DNA from: Frankia umida
GTDB taxonomy: Bacteria > Actinomycetota > Actinomycetes > Frankiales > Frankiaceae
Assembly: GCF_023242945.1 (NCBI RefSeq)
Contig: NZ_JALKFT010000001.1
Location: 434,001 to 498,000, forward strand
Direction of reading: 5' to 3'
DNA: 64,000 nt
The position numbers and the translations under genes were made by a program. Positions 17,149 through 26,462 of the stretch are shown here, in pieces. Position 1 is the first letter of the stretch. The number at the start of each line of letters is the position of its first letter. The notes under the pieces were generated by a model. The model was given only the letters and a program-made list of their open reading frames with translations. It was not told where the DNA came from and ran no database searches.

Positions 17149-17781
17149 TCAGTGGAGGAGGGTGAGCAGGCCCTCGACGCCGCGGCGGAACGCGTCGCCG
17201 ACGCTGTCGACGCCGTCGAGGTGGGCGCCGGACATGGCGCCGTCGCGAATCAGGACGAAATGCCGTGCGGCGTGCTCGGGGTTGCCTCGTCGGGGGGAGT
17301 CCCCGAAGACCTGCGTGAAGAGCTCGGTGAGTGTGGTCGCGTACCAGGTTCGGTGTTCGAGGATCACCTGGCGCACCGGGTCGTCGGGGTCGGGGTATTC
17401 GGCGGCGGCCTTGAGGAACGCACAGCCGCGGAACTCCGGCGCGGCCAGGTTGTCGGCGACGGCGGTCCCGATCGCGCGCAGCGCGTCGGCCGGAGACCGC
17501 GCGGCCTCGACGGCGGCCCGCACGCCAGCCCGCGTGCCGGCATCGACGCCGCGCAGGTAGGCGAGCACGAGGTCTTCCTTCGAAGGGAAATGCCGGTAGA
17601 ACGTCGCCCGCGTGGCCGGGGCCTCGGCAAGGATCCGCTCGACCCCGACCGCTCGGATGCCCTCCCGGTAGAACAGCCTGCTGGCCGTGGACAGCAGCCG
17701 CTCCCGTGCCTCGGATCGCTCCGGCCGCCCCGAGGAGCTCGCGTTCGGGTCGTCCTGCGCCAGGCGGGTCCGTGCTGCCAT
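17149..17781 (-). CDS. TetR-family transcriptional repressor
   Basis: A 210-residue regulator from the ATG at 17781. Residues about 22-70 form the helix-turn-helix (RERLLSTASRLFYREGIRAV, then ATRATFYRHFPSKEDLVLAYL). The C-terminal domain (GCAFLKAAAEYPDPDDPVRQVI) is of the TetR_C type seen near small-molecule efflux or reductase genes. It is divergent from a small membrane protein gene, and two related palindromes lie in the shared 104-base spacer, so it probably represses both genes. Confidence 0.92.
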   Translation of the reverse strand: MAARTRLAQDDPNASSSGRPERSEARERLLSTASRLFYREGIRAVGVERILAEAPATRATFYRHFPSKEDLVLAYLRGVDAGTRAGVRAAVEAARSPADALRAIGTAVADNLAAPEFRGCAFLKAAAEYPDPDDPVRQVILEHRTWYATTLTELFTQVFGDSPRRGNPEHAARHFVLIRDGAMSGAHLDGVDSVGDAFRRGVEGLLTLLH

Positions 17782-17798
17782 CGCGCAACCCTAGCGGA

Positions 17799-17814
17799 AA
17801 GAACGATCGGTCTT
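17799..17814. promoter_or_regulatory. Probable TetR operator, copy 1
   Basis: AAGAACGATCGGTCTT is a near-perfect palindrome 17 bases upstream of the TetR start codon. Confidence 0.55.
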
Positions 17815-17852
17815 GCGGTCAAGGAGGCATCGTGCCAGGCTTGCGCCGCAAG

Positions 17853-17868
17853 AGAGAACGGTCTTTCT
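17853..17868. promoter_or_regulatory. Probable TetR operator, copy 2
   Basis: AGAGAACGGTCTTTCT repeats the half-sites AGAAC/GGTCT of copy 1 with a shorter centre, 17 bases before the start of the divergent membrane protein gene. Confidence 0.45.
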
Positions 17869-17885
17869 TCCAGGAGGGAACTGTT

Positions 17886-18518
17886 GTGACCACGACCACC
17901 GCCCCGTCCGCCGACCTCGGCGCCGTCGCGCAGGCGCTGCGCAGGCTCTACCTTCTCCGTTTCGGGTTCGCTCTGGTCTGGGCCGTGGTGATGTTTCTGA
18001 CCGGGTCGAGCATCGGGCCGGTGAGCGCGACCCTGCTCGTGATCTACCCGCTGTTCGACGTGGGCGCCGCCATCGTCGATGCCCGCTCCTGCCGGGCGAG
18101 CCGCTCCGCCCGGGGACTCCAGGTCAACATCGCGATCAGTGGGATCGCCGCCGTCGGGCTGGCCTTCGCGGCGGCCTCCGGTGTTCCGGCCGTCCTGCGG
18201 GTGTGGGGAGTCTGGGCCATCGTCGCGGGCCTGGTCCAGCTCGTCGTCGCGCTGTCGCGGCGCGCCGCCCTCGGCGGCCAGTGGTCGATGATCGCCAGCG
18301 GCGCCCTCTCCGCGGTCGCCGGGATCTCGTTTCTCCTCCAGGCCGCCTCGTCGCACGACTCGGTGCGCAACCTGGGCGGTTACGCCCTGCTCGGCGGCAT
18401 CTTCTTCCTCGTCTCCGCGCTGCGCCTCGGACGCGACGCCAACCCGAACACCGGAGCTGGCACGAGCCGCCAGACCCGCACCCAGACCCCACCGGCGGCC
18501 CACGGCACAGCGGGCTGA
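17886..18518 (+). CDS. DUF308 (HdeD-like) membrane protein
   Basis: A 210-residue integral membrane protein from the GTG at 17886 (SD CAGGAGGGAA). About six hydrophobic helices are visible (FGFALVWAVVMFLTG, VSATLLVIYPLFDVGAAIVD, IAISGIAAVGLAFAA, VWAIVAGLVQLVVALSRR, MIASGALSAVAGISFLL, GYALLGGIFFLVSALRL), with the repeated three-helix layout of DUF308. The tail is Thr/Pro-rich. Function is unknown; the divergent TetR gene with shared operators suggests induction by a small molecule or stress. Confidence 0.8.
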   Translation: MTTTTAPSADLGAVAQALRRLYLLRFGFALVWAVVMFLTGSSIGPVSATLLVIYPLFDVGAAIVDARSCRASRSARGLQVNIAISGIAAVGLAFAAASGVPAVLRVWGVWAIVAGLVQLVVALSRRAALGGQWSMIASGALSAVAGISFLLQAASSHDSVRNLGGYALLGGIFFLVSALRLGRDANPNTGAGTSRQTRTQTPPAAHGTAG

Positions 18519-18651
18519 CGGCCCGCCGGCGGCATGTCGCGGTGACTTCGATCAGCGGGTCCTCGCCGACATGATCGGAACCGTCGGCCGGTTCACCGAC
18601 GACGACCAGGTAACAACCGCTGGGCGGCGGGCATGGGTGTCCAGCCGCGGG

Positions 18652-18735
18652 TCAGCCGATCCGCTCGGCCAGGGAGACGATGATTCCCTCCGGGCCGCGC
18701 ACGTAGGCCATCCGCCAGATGTCCTCGTACGACAA
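18652..18735 (-). pseudogene. VOC-family (glyoxalase-like) C-terminal fragment
   Basis: The last 26 codons before the stop at 18652 read YEDIWRMAYVRGPEGIIVSL followed by AERIG, the conserved C-terminal strand of VOC proteins with its metal-binding Glu. No N-terminal part is found upstream. Confidence 0.55.
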
Positions 18736-18883
18736 CCGGGGCTATCGGCCCGACGGCTATGGCGACAGGCGCGACTCGCGCTACGACTACCCGCCACCGG
18801 CACGCGGCGGGTATGGCGACCACCGGCCGCCCGCCTCGCCGCCACCGGAGAAGACGGGGGCTTTTCCCGCGACGCCCAGGTGA
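18719..18883 (+). CDS. Possible small Tyr/Gly/Arg-rich protein
   Basis: A 54-codon frame from an ATG overlaps the VOC fragment. It is strongly biased to Tyr, Arg, Gly, Pro and Asp (RGYRPDGYGDRRDSRYDYPP), a low-complexity pattern that would be disordered. There is no clear ribosome site. It may be the broken end of a larger disordered protein. Confidence 0.25.
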   Translation: MSSYDNRGYRPDGYGDRRDSRYDYPPPARGGYGDHRPPASPPPEKTGAFPATPR

Positions 18884-18916
18884 TGCTGCGGTCGAAGAAG
18901 TACACCGACCCGTGAT

Positions 18917-19765
18917 CTACCCGGGCATCCTGGCCTGGGCGGGTGCGGCGGCTGTTTCCTGGGTGGCGCGGGGTGGCCGTCCGGTCATGGTTCGGCCGTG
19001 GTCGGTCATGAGGGCGCGCAGGGCGCGCTCGGTCGCCGCGTCGACCGGTGTGACGACGAACAGGCGCTGGTGGGAGTCGCCGAGGGTGGCGAGAATGTCA
19101 GAGGCGACGGTCATCTCACCGGCCACCGGGTGGCGGATGCGCTTGACACCGTGGGAGCGTTCCCTGACCGTGTGGTCGTCCCACCAGGCGGCGAATTCGG
19201 CGCTTTCCTGGCGCAGGCGTGCGATGATCTCCGCCAGTCGGGCGTCCTCGCGGTGACGGGCGAAATCGGCGCGCAGGTTCCCGACGGTCTCCCGCGCGAT
19301 GCGTGTCCAGTCGAGCTGGGTCTCCCGGGTCCGTGGGTCCAGGAAAATCAGACAGGCGCTGTTGGCCGCCTCGCCGATACCGAAGTTCTCACCGAACAGT
19401 GCCGCCGCGGCGGCGTTGCGGGCGAGGATGTCACAGCGGAAATCCGTGAGGTAGGCGGGCAGCAGCGGCATGCCGTTGAGCAGGGCCAGCAGCGAGTCGC
19501 TGACCGGGACAGGCACGGCCGCGTCCATCATGGGTGCCTCGCCGCGGCCGATCAGGTGCAGGTGGCGGCGTTCGGCCGGTGACAGCAGCAGGGCGCGGGC
19601 GATCGCATCCAGTACCTCGGCGCCCGGGATGCCCACCCGTCCCTGCTCCAACCGGATGTACCAGTCGATGCTGACCGCGGCCAGCTGCGCGACCTCCTGG
19701 CGCCGCAGGCCCGGTGCGCTGCCGGCCACCCACTGGGCGAACGGATTCGGCTGCGACAACCCCAA
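18917..19765 (-). CDS. XRE regulator with MmyB-like ligand domain, N-terminus altered
   Basis: The frame gives up to 282 residues. PGLRRQEVAQLAAVSIDWYI and RLEQGRVGIPGAEVLDAIAR form the helix-turn-helix, followed by the MmyB-like domain (LPAYLTDFRCDILARNAAAAALFGE, WWDDHTVRERSHGVKRIRHP). Family members have about 25-30 more residues before GLRR; here similarity starts at 19717, and what precedes it reads antisense into a truncated PEBP gene. The first helix of the DNA-binding domain and native promoter have therefore been lost, and function is uncertain. Confidence 0.75.
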   Translation of the reverse strand: MGLSQPNPFAQWVAGSAPGLRRQEVAQLAAVSIDWYIRLEQGRVGIPGAEVLDAIARALLLSPAERRHLHLIGRGEAPMMDAAVPVPVSDSLLALLNGMPLLPAYLTDFRCDILARNAAAAALFGENFGIGEAANSACLIFLDPRTRETQLDWTRIARETVGNLRADFARHREDARLAEIIARLRQESAEFAAWWDDHTVRERSHGVKRIRHPVAGEMTVASDILATLGDSHQRLFVVTPVDAATERALRALMTDHGRTMTGRPPRATQETAAAPAQARMPG

Positions 19766-20141
19766 CCAGCCGGTGCGGCTCGGCTGGACCGGGGCGCCGG
19801 CAGGTACCCGTGGCTACGCGGTGACCCTGTTCGACCCGGACGCACCCACCGGCTCGGGCTTCTGGCACTGGCTGGTCTGGGACATTCCCGCCTCCGCCAC
19901 CCGGCTCGGCGTGACACCGCCGTCCGGCGCGGTGTCCGGCACCGGTGACGCGGGTGTCGCCGGCTACTTCGGGCCGTGCCCGCCGGTCGGCGACATCGCC
20001 CACCACTACCAGTTCACCGTCTACGCCCTGGACGTTCCCAGCCTCGCCCTGGCACCCACCACGCCGCCCGCCGTCGTGGGCTTCACCCTGTCCAGCCACG
20101 TCCTCGGCTACGCCCGCCTCACCGCCACCGTCCAGCGGTAG
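19740..20141 (+). pseudogene. PEBP/RKIP-family protein lacking its N-terminus
   Basis: The frame matches YbhB/YbcL-type phosphatidylethanolamine-binding proteins from NGFGCDNPNQ and GWTGAPAGTRGYAVTLFDPDA through GFWHWLVWDIPA, a YFGPCPPVGD loop and HHYQFTVYALD. The first 40-60 residues expected in the family are missing. No start codon fits at the break, which faces the truncated XRE gene. The 3' end overlaps the diiron gene's stop region by 23 bases. Confidence 0.75.
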
Positions 20142-21264
20142 GCGGCCCGGGCGCGGCGCTGCCGTTCTGGCCGGCGGCGATGGTCGCGTGCACCTCGGCG
20201 ACTCGTTGTTCCTGCGCCGCGTGGACGCGTGCGACGTCGAGTGCCTCGGCGGCGGCGTCGTCCTGGGCCATGAGAAGGTCCAGGTCGGCGTCGCCGAGGT
20301 CAAGGACGCCCAGGTCGAGGTAGGCCTGCCGCAGCCGCGGGCCCCACAGCCCGATGTCCTTCACGCACGGGACGACCCGGGCGAACAGCAGCGTGCGAAA
20401 GAGCCGCATCGTCTCGCTGGCCTCGACGATCCGCCGGGCCTCGTCGGTGCGCAGGCCGAGGTTCTCCAGGACCTCGAGACCCTGGATGCGGTCACGCATC
20501 AGGTGGCAGCCCTCGATCACGAACTCCTCGCGTTCCCGGAGTTCGGCGTCGGAGAGCTGCCGGTAGTAGTCGCGCAACGCGATGCGTCCGAAGGCGACGT
20601 GCCGGGCCTCGTCCTGCATGACATAGGTGAGCAGCTGCTTCGCGAGTGGCTGTGTCGTGGCATCCCGAATCAGACCGAAGGCTGCGAGCGCCAGACCTTC
20701 GATGAGGACCTGCATGCCCAGATACGGCAGGTCCCACCGGGAATCGTTCAGGCTGTCGGCCAGCAGGCCCTGAAGGCTGTCGTTGATCGGGTACAGCAGG
20801 CCGATCTTCTCGTGCAGGAACCTGGTGTAGATCTCGACATGCCGGGCCTCGTCGACCACCTGGGTGGCGGAGTAGAGCTTCGCGTCCAGACCGGGGGAGG
20901 TCTCCACGATGCGCGCCGCGCAGATCAGCGCCCCCTGCTCACCGTGCAAAAACTGGGAGAACTGCCAGGCGGCGGCGTGCCGGCGCACCTGCGTACGATC
21001 GGTGGCCGACATGCGGTTCCAGTGGTCCGTTCCGTACAGGACGTTCGCCTCGTCGGGAATACCCAACGGATCCTCGGGGTCGACCGGCAGATCCCAGTCT
21101 ATCCGCGTGGTCGAGTCCCACTGCCGGTCCTTGCCCTTCTGGTACAGGTCGAGCAGCCTGCCGCGCTCGGGATCGTATTCCCAGGTGAAAACAGGGTGGC
21201 CGCCGGCACCGGCGGCCCAGCGGTCCGTTTCGGGGGTCTGCGTGTAGAGATCTCGCGTGGACAC
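20119..21264 (-). CDS. Ferritin-like diiron oxygenase
   Basis: A 381-residue protein from the GTG at 21264, chosen because GGGAG lies eight bases upstream; a TTG at 21282 is the other option. Two iron-ligand sets are visible: GEQGAL with DEARHVEIY in the first helix pair, and LIEGLALAAFG with QDEARHVAFG in the second. This is the carboxylate-bridged four-helix fold of AurF-type N-oxygenases and R2-like oxidases. It probably oxidises an amine or carbon centre of a small molecule. It is divergent from a GNAT/PLP-decarboxylase pair and may belong to the same pathway. Confidence 0.8.
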   Translation of the reverse strand: MSTRDLYTQTPETDRWAAGAGGHPVFTWEYDPERGRLLDLYQKGKDRQWDSTTRIDWDLPVDPEDPLGIPDEANVLYGTDHWNRMSATDRTQVRRHAAAWQFSQFLHGEQGALICAARIVETSPGLDAKLYSATQVVDEARHVEIYTRFLHEKIGLLYPINDSLQGLLADSLNDSRWDLPYLGMQVLIEGLALAAFGLIRDATTQPLAKQLLTYVMQDEARHVAFGRIALRDYYRQLSDAELREREEFVIEGCHLMRDRIQGLEVLENLGLRTDEARRIVEASETMRLFRTLLFARVVPCVKDIGLWGPRLRQAYLDLGVLDLGDADLDLLMAQDDAAAEALDVARVHAAQEQRVAEVHATIAAGQNGSAAPGPPTAGRWR

Positions 21265-21761
21265 CAGCTGTGCTCCCGTCAACGCCGGATGACGTTCCCC
21301 GACCGATGCTGCGCCCTGGCCGCCGGCGCGGCCACACCGATCTGTCTATCGGGCCATAGGGGAACAGCATAATGCGACATCGGAGCCATCGAGGTGGCCG
21401 TCGGGAATCCGCAGAGTTCACCGGTGGTATGCTCGGATTCTGCCGGCGTGCAACCTGTGTGGTGAATCACTGATATCCGCGTCTCGGCATGTGAAAAAAT
21501 ATTCGGCCCGCTGTCCCGAGCCGCACGGAGGCGCCTGGTCCGGGTGTTCGGGCGCACTGTCAAGGAATACCGGCTGGTATTCCGAAGACTTATCGGTCCA
21601 TGGCTGTCCTCTGGTGGTTTGTGGCCGATACCGGTGCCGGTGCGACACTGACCACGGCTGCGGGAGAAACGCCGGTTCCCGGCGACAGGGCGCCGTCTTC
21701 TCCCGGTCCGGTCCACAGGTCCCGGAAACCCGGTTCACGGGTCGCAGGAAGAGGTGCCGAG
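21265..21761. other. Divergent promoter region between diiron oxygenase and GNAT genes
   Basis: A 497-base spacer with A/T-richer patches around 21355-21375 and 21460-21510 (for example GTGAAAAAATATTC at 21490-21503). No gene is convincing. It should hold both promoters. Confidence 0.45.
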
Positions 21762-22424
21762 ATGGCCACGCCGACGACGAGTGTCAGTCACGCCCGCAGA
21801 CCACGGAGAAACTCGGTCCTGATCACCGCGACGCCGGACATGGCAGCCGTGGTCGACACCCTCACCCGGGCATTCGACCCGGACCCGATCCTGAACTGGG
21901 CTTTTCCACCGGCCGCCGCGAACCGCGAACAATCGATGGCCGCCTTCTTCCGGATCACCACCGAGCTCCTGCTCGAACACGGCGGGCAGGTGGGGGTCGC
22001 ACCGGAATACGCCGCGGTCGCCGTGTGGTCGCCGCCCGGTGAACCGGCGTTGAGCGAGCTGGAACAGACCCGGTACTTCCAGCGGCTGGCCGACGCCTGC
22101 GGCGAGTGCGGTGAACGGGCCGTCGCGCTGATGCGCGCCCTCGATGATCAGCACCCGCCGGGCCTGCCGGCCCACTACCACGTGATGTTCGCCGCCGCGC
22201 GTCCGGAGCCAGCCGCGGTCGGGCGGGCCGTTCTGCTCATACGTGCCCTGCTGAAGCTGGAGGAACTGCGGGGTTGCGGCCTGTACGCGGAGGCATCGAG
22301 CCCGCAGAACCGCGACCTGTGGCTGGAGATGGGCCTGCGGCGGGTCGGCGACGAGATCGTGCTACCGGCCGGCGGACCCTCCCTCTACCCGGTCTGGCGC
22401 GCACCGGATCCGCCGGCGGCGTGA
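21762..22424 (+). CDS. GNAT-like N-acetyltransferase
   Basis: A 220-residue protein from the ATG at 21762 (AGGAAGAGG upstream). The fold is of a GNAT: AAVVDTLTRAFDPDPILNWAFP at the N-terminus, then VGVAPEYAAVAVWSPPGE, and GCGLYAEASSPQNRDLWLEM with GLRRVGDE at the C-terminus. The acetyl-CoA loop is less canonical (it lacks a clear R-x-x-G-x-A), as in several actinobacterial members. It overlaps the next gene by four bases if that uses its GTG start, indicating a translationally coupled pair. Confidence 0.75.
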   Translation: MATPTTSVSHARRPRRNSVLITATPDMAAVVDTLTRAFDPDPILNWAFPPAAANREQSMAAFFRITTELLLEHGGQVGVAPEYAAVAVWSPPGEPALSELEQTRYFQRLADACGECGERAVALMRALDDQHPPGLPAHYHVMFAAARPEPAAVGRAVLLIRALLKLEELRGCGLYAEASSPQNRDLWLEMGLRRVGDEIVLPAGGPSLYPVWRAPDPPAA

Positions 22425-24181
22425 TCACACGGGAGGCGGGAGACGCTCGACCGGACAGCGCGACGATGCCAGAACCTCATGCGGACCCGGGGCCAGGCGT
22501 TCCCGAGATCGCCTTCGGACCGGCGGACGAGCCCTGGCGGAACTCCTTCGGCGGGCTCTCGCTGATGTCCGGCCCACCTGATGTGACACCGCCCAGCAGC
22601 GACCCGCGCCGAAGCTATGCCAGCATCCCGGAGATCCCCTACGGCCAGTTCCAGCTACCGGCCAGCGGGCTCACCGAAGAGCAGTACGCGGCGGCGGAGA
22701 ACCACTTTCGCTCCTGGTTGGAGCAGCAGTGCCGGGTCTCGGTGGGTTTCCAGGTCAGCGGCGACCTGGATTACCAGCAGCGGCTTGGCCCTTACCTCGG
22801 CCTGGCTCTCAACAATGTCGGTGATCCATACCAGAGCGGCGCCTACACCCACAACTCGAAGATCCTCGAGCGGGCGGTTCTCGACTACTTCGCCTCCCTC
22901 TGGAACGCCAGATGGCCGCATCGCCGGGACGACCCCGAATCCTACTGGGGATATTCGCTGACGATGGGCGCCAGCGAAGGAAACCTGTACGGCCTGTGGA
23001 ACGCCCGGGAGTACCTGTCGGGGCAGCTGATGCTGCATTCGGGACAGGACTCGTGGTCGTCTGGCGGTGGCCGGTACGGCCCGGCCGGCGATCCGGCCGG
23101 GCCGAGGTCGAACAGCTACCACCCGGTCATCTTCTACTCGCAGGACACGCACTACTCGCTGACGAAGGCGACCAGACTGCTGGGTGTCGACACCTTCCAG
23201 GACGTCGGCCGCCGCTGGTTTCCGGACGAGAACCCGCTGGCCCCGGGCACCCCCTGGCCGGCGGAGGTGCCGTCGCTCGGTGGCGCCGACGGCGACGGCA
23301 CGATCGACATCGACTGCCTGGCGGTACTCGTGGATTTCTTCGCGTCCCGCGGATTTCCGATCCTGGTCAACCTGAACTACGGCTCGACCTTCAAGGGCGC
23401 CTACGACGATGTGGAGGTCGCGTCGAGGACGGTGCACGAGATCTGCGCGAAACACGGCCTGGACGAACGCCCCGTCCACCACGACCACCGCGGCCGCCAC
23501 GATGACCGCGCCGCCGAGGAGCAGGACGGTTCCGGAGGTTTCGATCTGCGCACCGGGTACTGGGTCCACGTCGACGGTGCTCTGGGCGCCGGCTACGCGC
23601 CCTATCTGGAGATGGCCCGTCGAGCCGGCCTGGTCGCGGCGGCACCCCCGGTGTTCGACTTCCGCCTGCCGACGGTGCACTCCATCACCGCGAGCGGCCA
23701 CAAGTGGATGGGGGCGCCCTGGCCGTGCGGAATCTTCATGACCCGTACCGGATTCCAGATGGTTCCGCCGCGGGAGGTGGAGTACACGGGTTCATCCGAC
23801 ACGACGCTCGCCGGATCGCGCAACGGTTTCTCGCCGCTGCTGATGTGGGACTATCTGGCCCGTCACTCCTACGACGACCAGGCCCGGTGGGCGGCCGAAT
23901 GCGACCGGATGGCGGCGTACGCCGAGAGCAGTCTGCGGGCGCTCGAAACGGCGCTGGGCCTTGACCTGTGGGTCGCACGCAGCCCGTTCTCGCTCACCGT
24001 TCGCTTCCGCCGGCCCGCCCCCTGGATCGTCCAGAAGTACTCGCTGTCGTACGAGACGACCCACGTCCGCGGGCAGCGGCGACCCTGTGCCCATCTGTTC
24101 ACGATGCGGCACGTGACCCGAGACCTGGTCGACGCACTGGTTCGCGATCTTCGGCGGGTGGGCGCGTTCGCGGCCGGATGA
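22421..24181 (+). CDS. PLP-dependent decarboxylase (histidine/aromatic amino acid type)
   Basis: From the GTG at 22421 the protein has 586 residues; a start at ATG 22466 is also possible. It is a group II-like PLP decarboxylase: THNSKILERAVLDYFASLW and GYSLTMGASEGNLYGLWNAR in the N-terminal half, WVHVDGALGAGY supplying the Asp that binds the pyridine nitrogen, and SGHKWMGAPWPCG with the Schiff-base Lys. A His/Asp/Arg-rich insertion (residues around 345-370) interrupts the region before HVDGA. It likely converts an amino acid to an amine, which the coupled GNAT might acetylate and the diiron enzyme oxidise; that pathway is inference. Confidence 0.85.
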   Translation: MITREAGDARPDSATMPEPHADPGPGVPEIAFGPADEPWRNSFGGLSLMSGPPDVTPPSSDPRRSYASIPEIPYGQFQLPASGLTEEQYAAAENHFRSWLEQQCRVSVGFQVSGDLDYQQRLGPYLGLALNNVGDPYQSGAYTHNSKILERAVLDYFASLWNARWPHRRDDPESYWGYSLTMGASEGNLYGLWNAREYLSGQLMLHSGQDSWSSGGGRYGPAGDPAGPRSNSYHPVIFYSQDTHYSLTKATRLLGVDTFQDVGRRWFPDENPLAPGTPWPAEVPSLGGADGDGTIDIDCLAVLVDFFASRGFPILVNLNYGSTFKGAYDDVEVASRTVHEICAKHGLDERPVHHDHRGRHDDRAAEEQDGSGGFDLRTGYWVHVDGALGAGYAPYLEMARRAGLVAAAPPVFDFRLPTVHSITASGHKWMGAPWPCGIFMTRTGFQMVPPREVEYTGSSDTTLAGSRNGFSPLLMWDYLARHSYDDQARWAAECDRMAAYAESSLRALETALGLDLWVARSPFSLTVRFRRPAPWIVQKYSLSYETTHVRGQRRPCAHLFTMRHVTRDLVDALVRDLRRVGAFAAG

Positions 24182-24706
24182 CCGCGGCCGTTCGGCGATG
24201 CGCGGGGAAGACGGAAAAGGTTCGGGTGGCCTGGTCGAGATCCCGTTGACGTCCAACGCGTCCAGGAGGCCTTCGAGTTTCTCGCGGGCTCGGCGAACGC
24301 CGGCGAGAAGGACGCCTTCTTTCGTGGCGTGGTGTGAGTAGACGACGGGTCGGGTGACAGTCGTCGAACGGGTGATGCCCCCATCGAAGTGTTCTGGTCG
24401 AAGCCGGATCCGGCGACCAGGCAGGTTTGCGAGGAGATCGGACTGCGGTGGCACGGGTCGTGCCAGGCCGCACTCACGGGACGACGTCCCGCGACGGTTC
24501 CTTCTGCTTGCCCGCATAACCGGCACATTGGTATACAAGCTGTGACTTCGGTCGCGGACGTCGCTGACACCAGTGACGCACCGCCTCGAAGCGGGTCTGA
24601 CCACGATCGTCCACCACCCGGTGCGACTCCTTGGTCTGGCGGGAGACCGGGCCGGCTGTCACCTGCTGACGGCCGTTGTCGTGTCGATCGACGAGGAGGA
24701 CGACGG
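24182..24706. other. Stretch without recognisable genes
   Basis: I see no confident similarity on either strand. It ends in a good ribosome site (GAGGAGG, 24694-24700) for the SDR remnant, so it includes that gene's former promoter. Confidence 0.4.
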
Positions 24707-24982
24707 GTGGACCTGTTCGACCTGACCGGCCGGACGGCGGTGGTCACCGGCGGCACCCGCGGCATCGGGATGATGATGGCGCGCGGTCTGCTCCAGACCG
24801 GGCCGGTCGAGGCGGCGGCCACGGACGACGACCCGGCCCGCATCGTCAACGTCGGCGGCATCGACGGGCTGACGGTTCCGGTCGGGCCTACCTGTGCCCA
24901 CTCCGCGAGCAAGGCGGCCCTCCATCACCTGACCCGGCACGCGGTCATCCCGGTGGATGGCGGACTGGCGACGAGCAGGTAG
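24707..24982 (+). pseudogene. SDR remnant with two in-frame deletions
   Basis: The GTG at 24707 follows GAGGAGGACGACG. The 91-residue product starts as an SDR (VDLFDLTGRTAVVTGGTRGI with GIGMMMARGLLQ) but then jumps to DPARIVNVGGIDGL, keeps the end of the active-site helix (SASKAALHHLTRH) and jumps again to AVIPVDGGLATSR, the family C-terminus. A full enzyme has about 250 residues. The Tyr of YxxxK is replaced (HSASK). It cannot be an active dehydrogenase, yet start and stop remain in frame. Confidence 0.8.
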
Positions 24983-25091
24983 GAAGGCACGCCGGCGAGC
25001 GACCGCCACACTGTTACCGCCGAACCTCTGCCGTCACACGTTCCGCCGTCACATGAACTGTCAGTGCAAACCTGTCGACCGGAGGTCGAAG

Positions 25092-26321
25092 ATGACCGAC
25101 TTCTCTGTTTCGCTGAACGATGACCAGCGTGCACTGCAGAAATGGGTACACGACTTCGCGGTGGACGTGATGCGCCCTGTGGCCGCCGAGTGGGACGAGC
25201 GCGAGGAGTTCCCGTGGCCGGTGGTACAGGAAGCCGCCAGAATCGGTCTCTACAGTGTGGATTTCGTCAGCAACGGCACCTTTGGTGACCCGACCGGCCT
25301 CACTCTGCCGATCGCCGTCGAGGAACTGTTCTGGGGCGACGCGGGTATCGGCCTGGCCATCATGGGTTCCGCGCTGGCGGCCGCCGGCATCGCGGCGAAC
25401 GGCACTCCCGAGCAGCTCATGGAATGGGTCCCGCAGTGCTATGGGACCGCCGACGACGTCCGGCTCGGCGCGTTCTGCGTGTCCGAGCCGGACGCGGGAT
25501 CGGACGTCTCCTCCCTGCGTACCCGCGCCGTCTACGACGAGAGGACCGACGAGTGGGTCCTGGACGGCACCAAGGCGTGGATCACCAACGGTGGCATCGC
25601 CGACATCCACGTCGTCGTCGCCACCGTCGACAAGAACCTGGGCAGCAAGGGGCAGGCGAGCTTCGTCGTTCCCCGGGTCGACGGCCTGAGTCAGGGCCAG
25701 AAGTACAGAAAGCACGGCATTCGGGCCTCCCATACCGCGGAGGTCGTTCTCGAGGGCGTGCGGGTGCCAGGTTCGCACCTGCTGGGAGGCAAGGAGAAGC
25801 TCGACGCGAAACTGGCCCGCGCTCGGGAGGCGCTCGTACGGCCCAGTGGCGAGCGCTCCGGCAAGCAGCCGGCCATGGCCACCTTCGAAGCCACCCGCCC
25901 CACCGTGGCCGCCCAGGCTCTCGGTGTCGCCCGAGCCGCCTACGAATACGCGCTCGACTACGCCAAGGAACGCCGCGCCTTCGGCCAGCCGATCATCATG
26001 AAACAGTCCATCGCGTTCATGCTCGCCAACATGTGCACCCAGATCGACGCGGCCCGGCTGCTGACCTGGCGGGCGGCCTGGCTCGCCCACAACGGGACGT
26101 ACCAGAACGCGGAGGGGTCGATGTCGAAGCTGTATGCCGGCCGAACCGCGGTGTGGGTCACCGAACGCGCCATCCAGATCCTCGGCGGCTACGGCTACAC
26201 CCGCGAGTTCCCGGTCGAGCGGTGGCACCGGGACGCGAAGATCATGGACATCTACGAGGGCACCGAGCAGATCCAGGAACTCATCATCTCGCGGGCGATC
26301 TCCGGACTCCGGATCGAGTGA
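25092..26321 (+). CDS. Acyl-CoA dehydrogenase
   Basis: A 409-residue flavoprotein from the ATG at 25092 with GGAGG six bases upstream. FCVSEPDAGSD and KAWITNGG are the two FAD/substrate signatures (ACAD signature 1 and motif 2). AYEYALDYAKERRAFGQPI starts the C-terminal helical domain, and ILGGYGYTREFPVERWHRDAKIMDIYEGTEQIQ contains the catalytic-base Glu of YEGT. It introduces the alpha-beta double bond into an acyl-CoA using an electron-transfer flavoprotein. It carries a short insertion around residues 230-260. An alpha/beta hydrolase follows on the same strand. Confidence 0.93.
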   Translation: MTDFSVSLNDDQRALQKWVHDFAVDVMRPVAAEWDEREEFPWPVVQEAARIGLYSVDFVSNGTFGDPTGLTLPIAVEELFWGDAGIGLAIMGSALAAAGIAANGTPEQLMEWVPQCYGTADDVRLGAFCVSEPDAGSDVSSLRTRAVYDERTDEWVLDGTKAWITNGGIADIHVVVATVDKNLGSKGQASFVVPRVDGLSQGQKYRKHGIRASHTAEVVLEGVRVPGSHLLGGKEKLDAKLARAREALVRPSGERSGKQPAMATFEATRPTVAAQALGVARAAYEYALDYAKERRAFGQPIIMKQSIAFMLANMCTQIDAARLLTWRAAWLAHNGTYQNAEGSMSKLYAGRTAVWVTERAIQILGGYGYTREFPVERWHRDAKIMDIYEGTEQIQELIISRAISGLRIE

Positions 26322-26462
26322 ACAACAGCTTCGGTGGAACTGCTTCCGTCCCCTGGTGCGGGTCGGCGGTGTCTGGCCCATCTCCAGCGTCCCGCGTGGC
26401 GGCCGGATAACCAGCGGCTGTTCGGCGATGCGACGATGGTGCGGGGGGGACCGTGGTGGATA

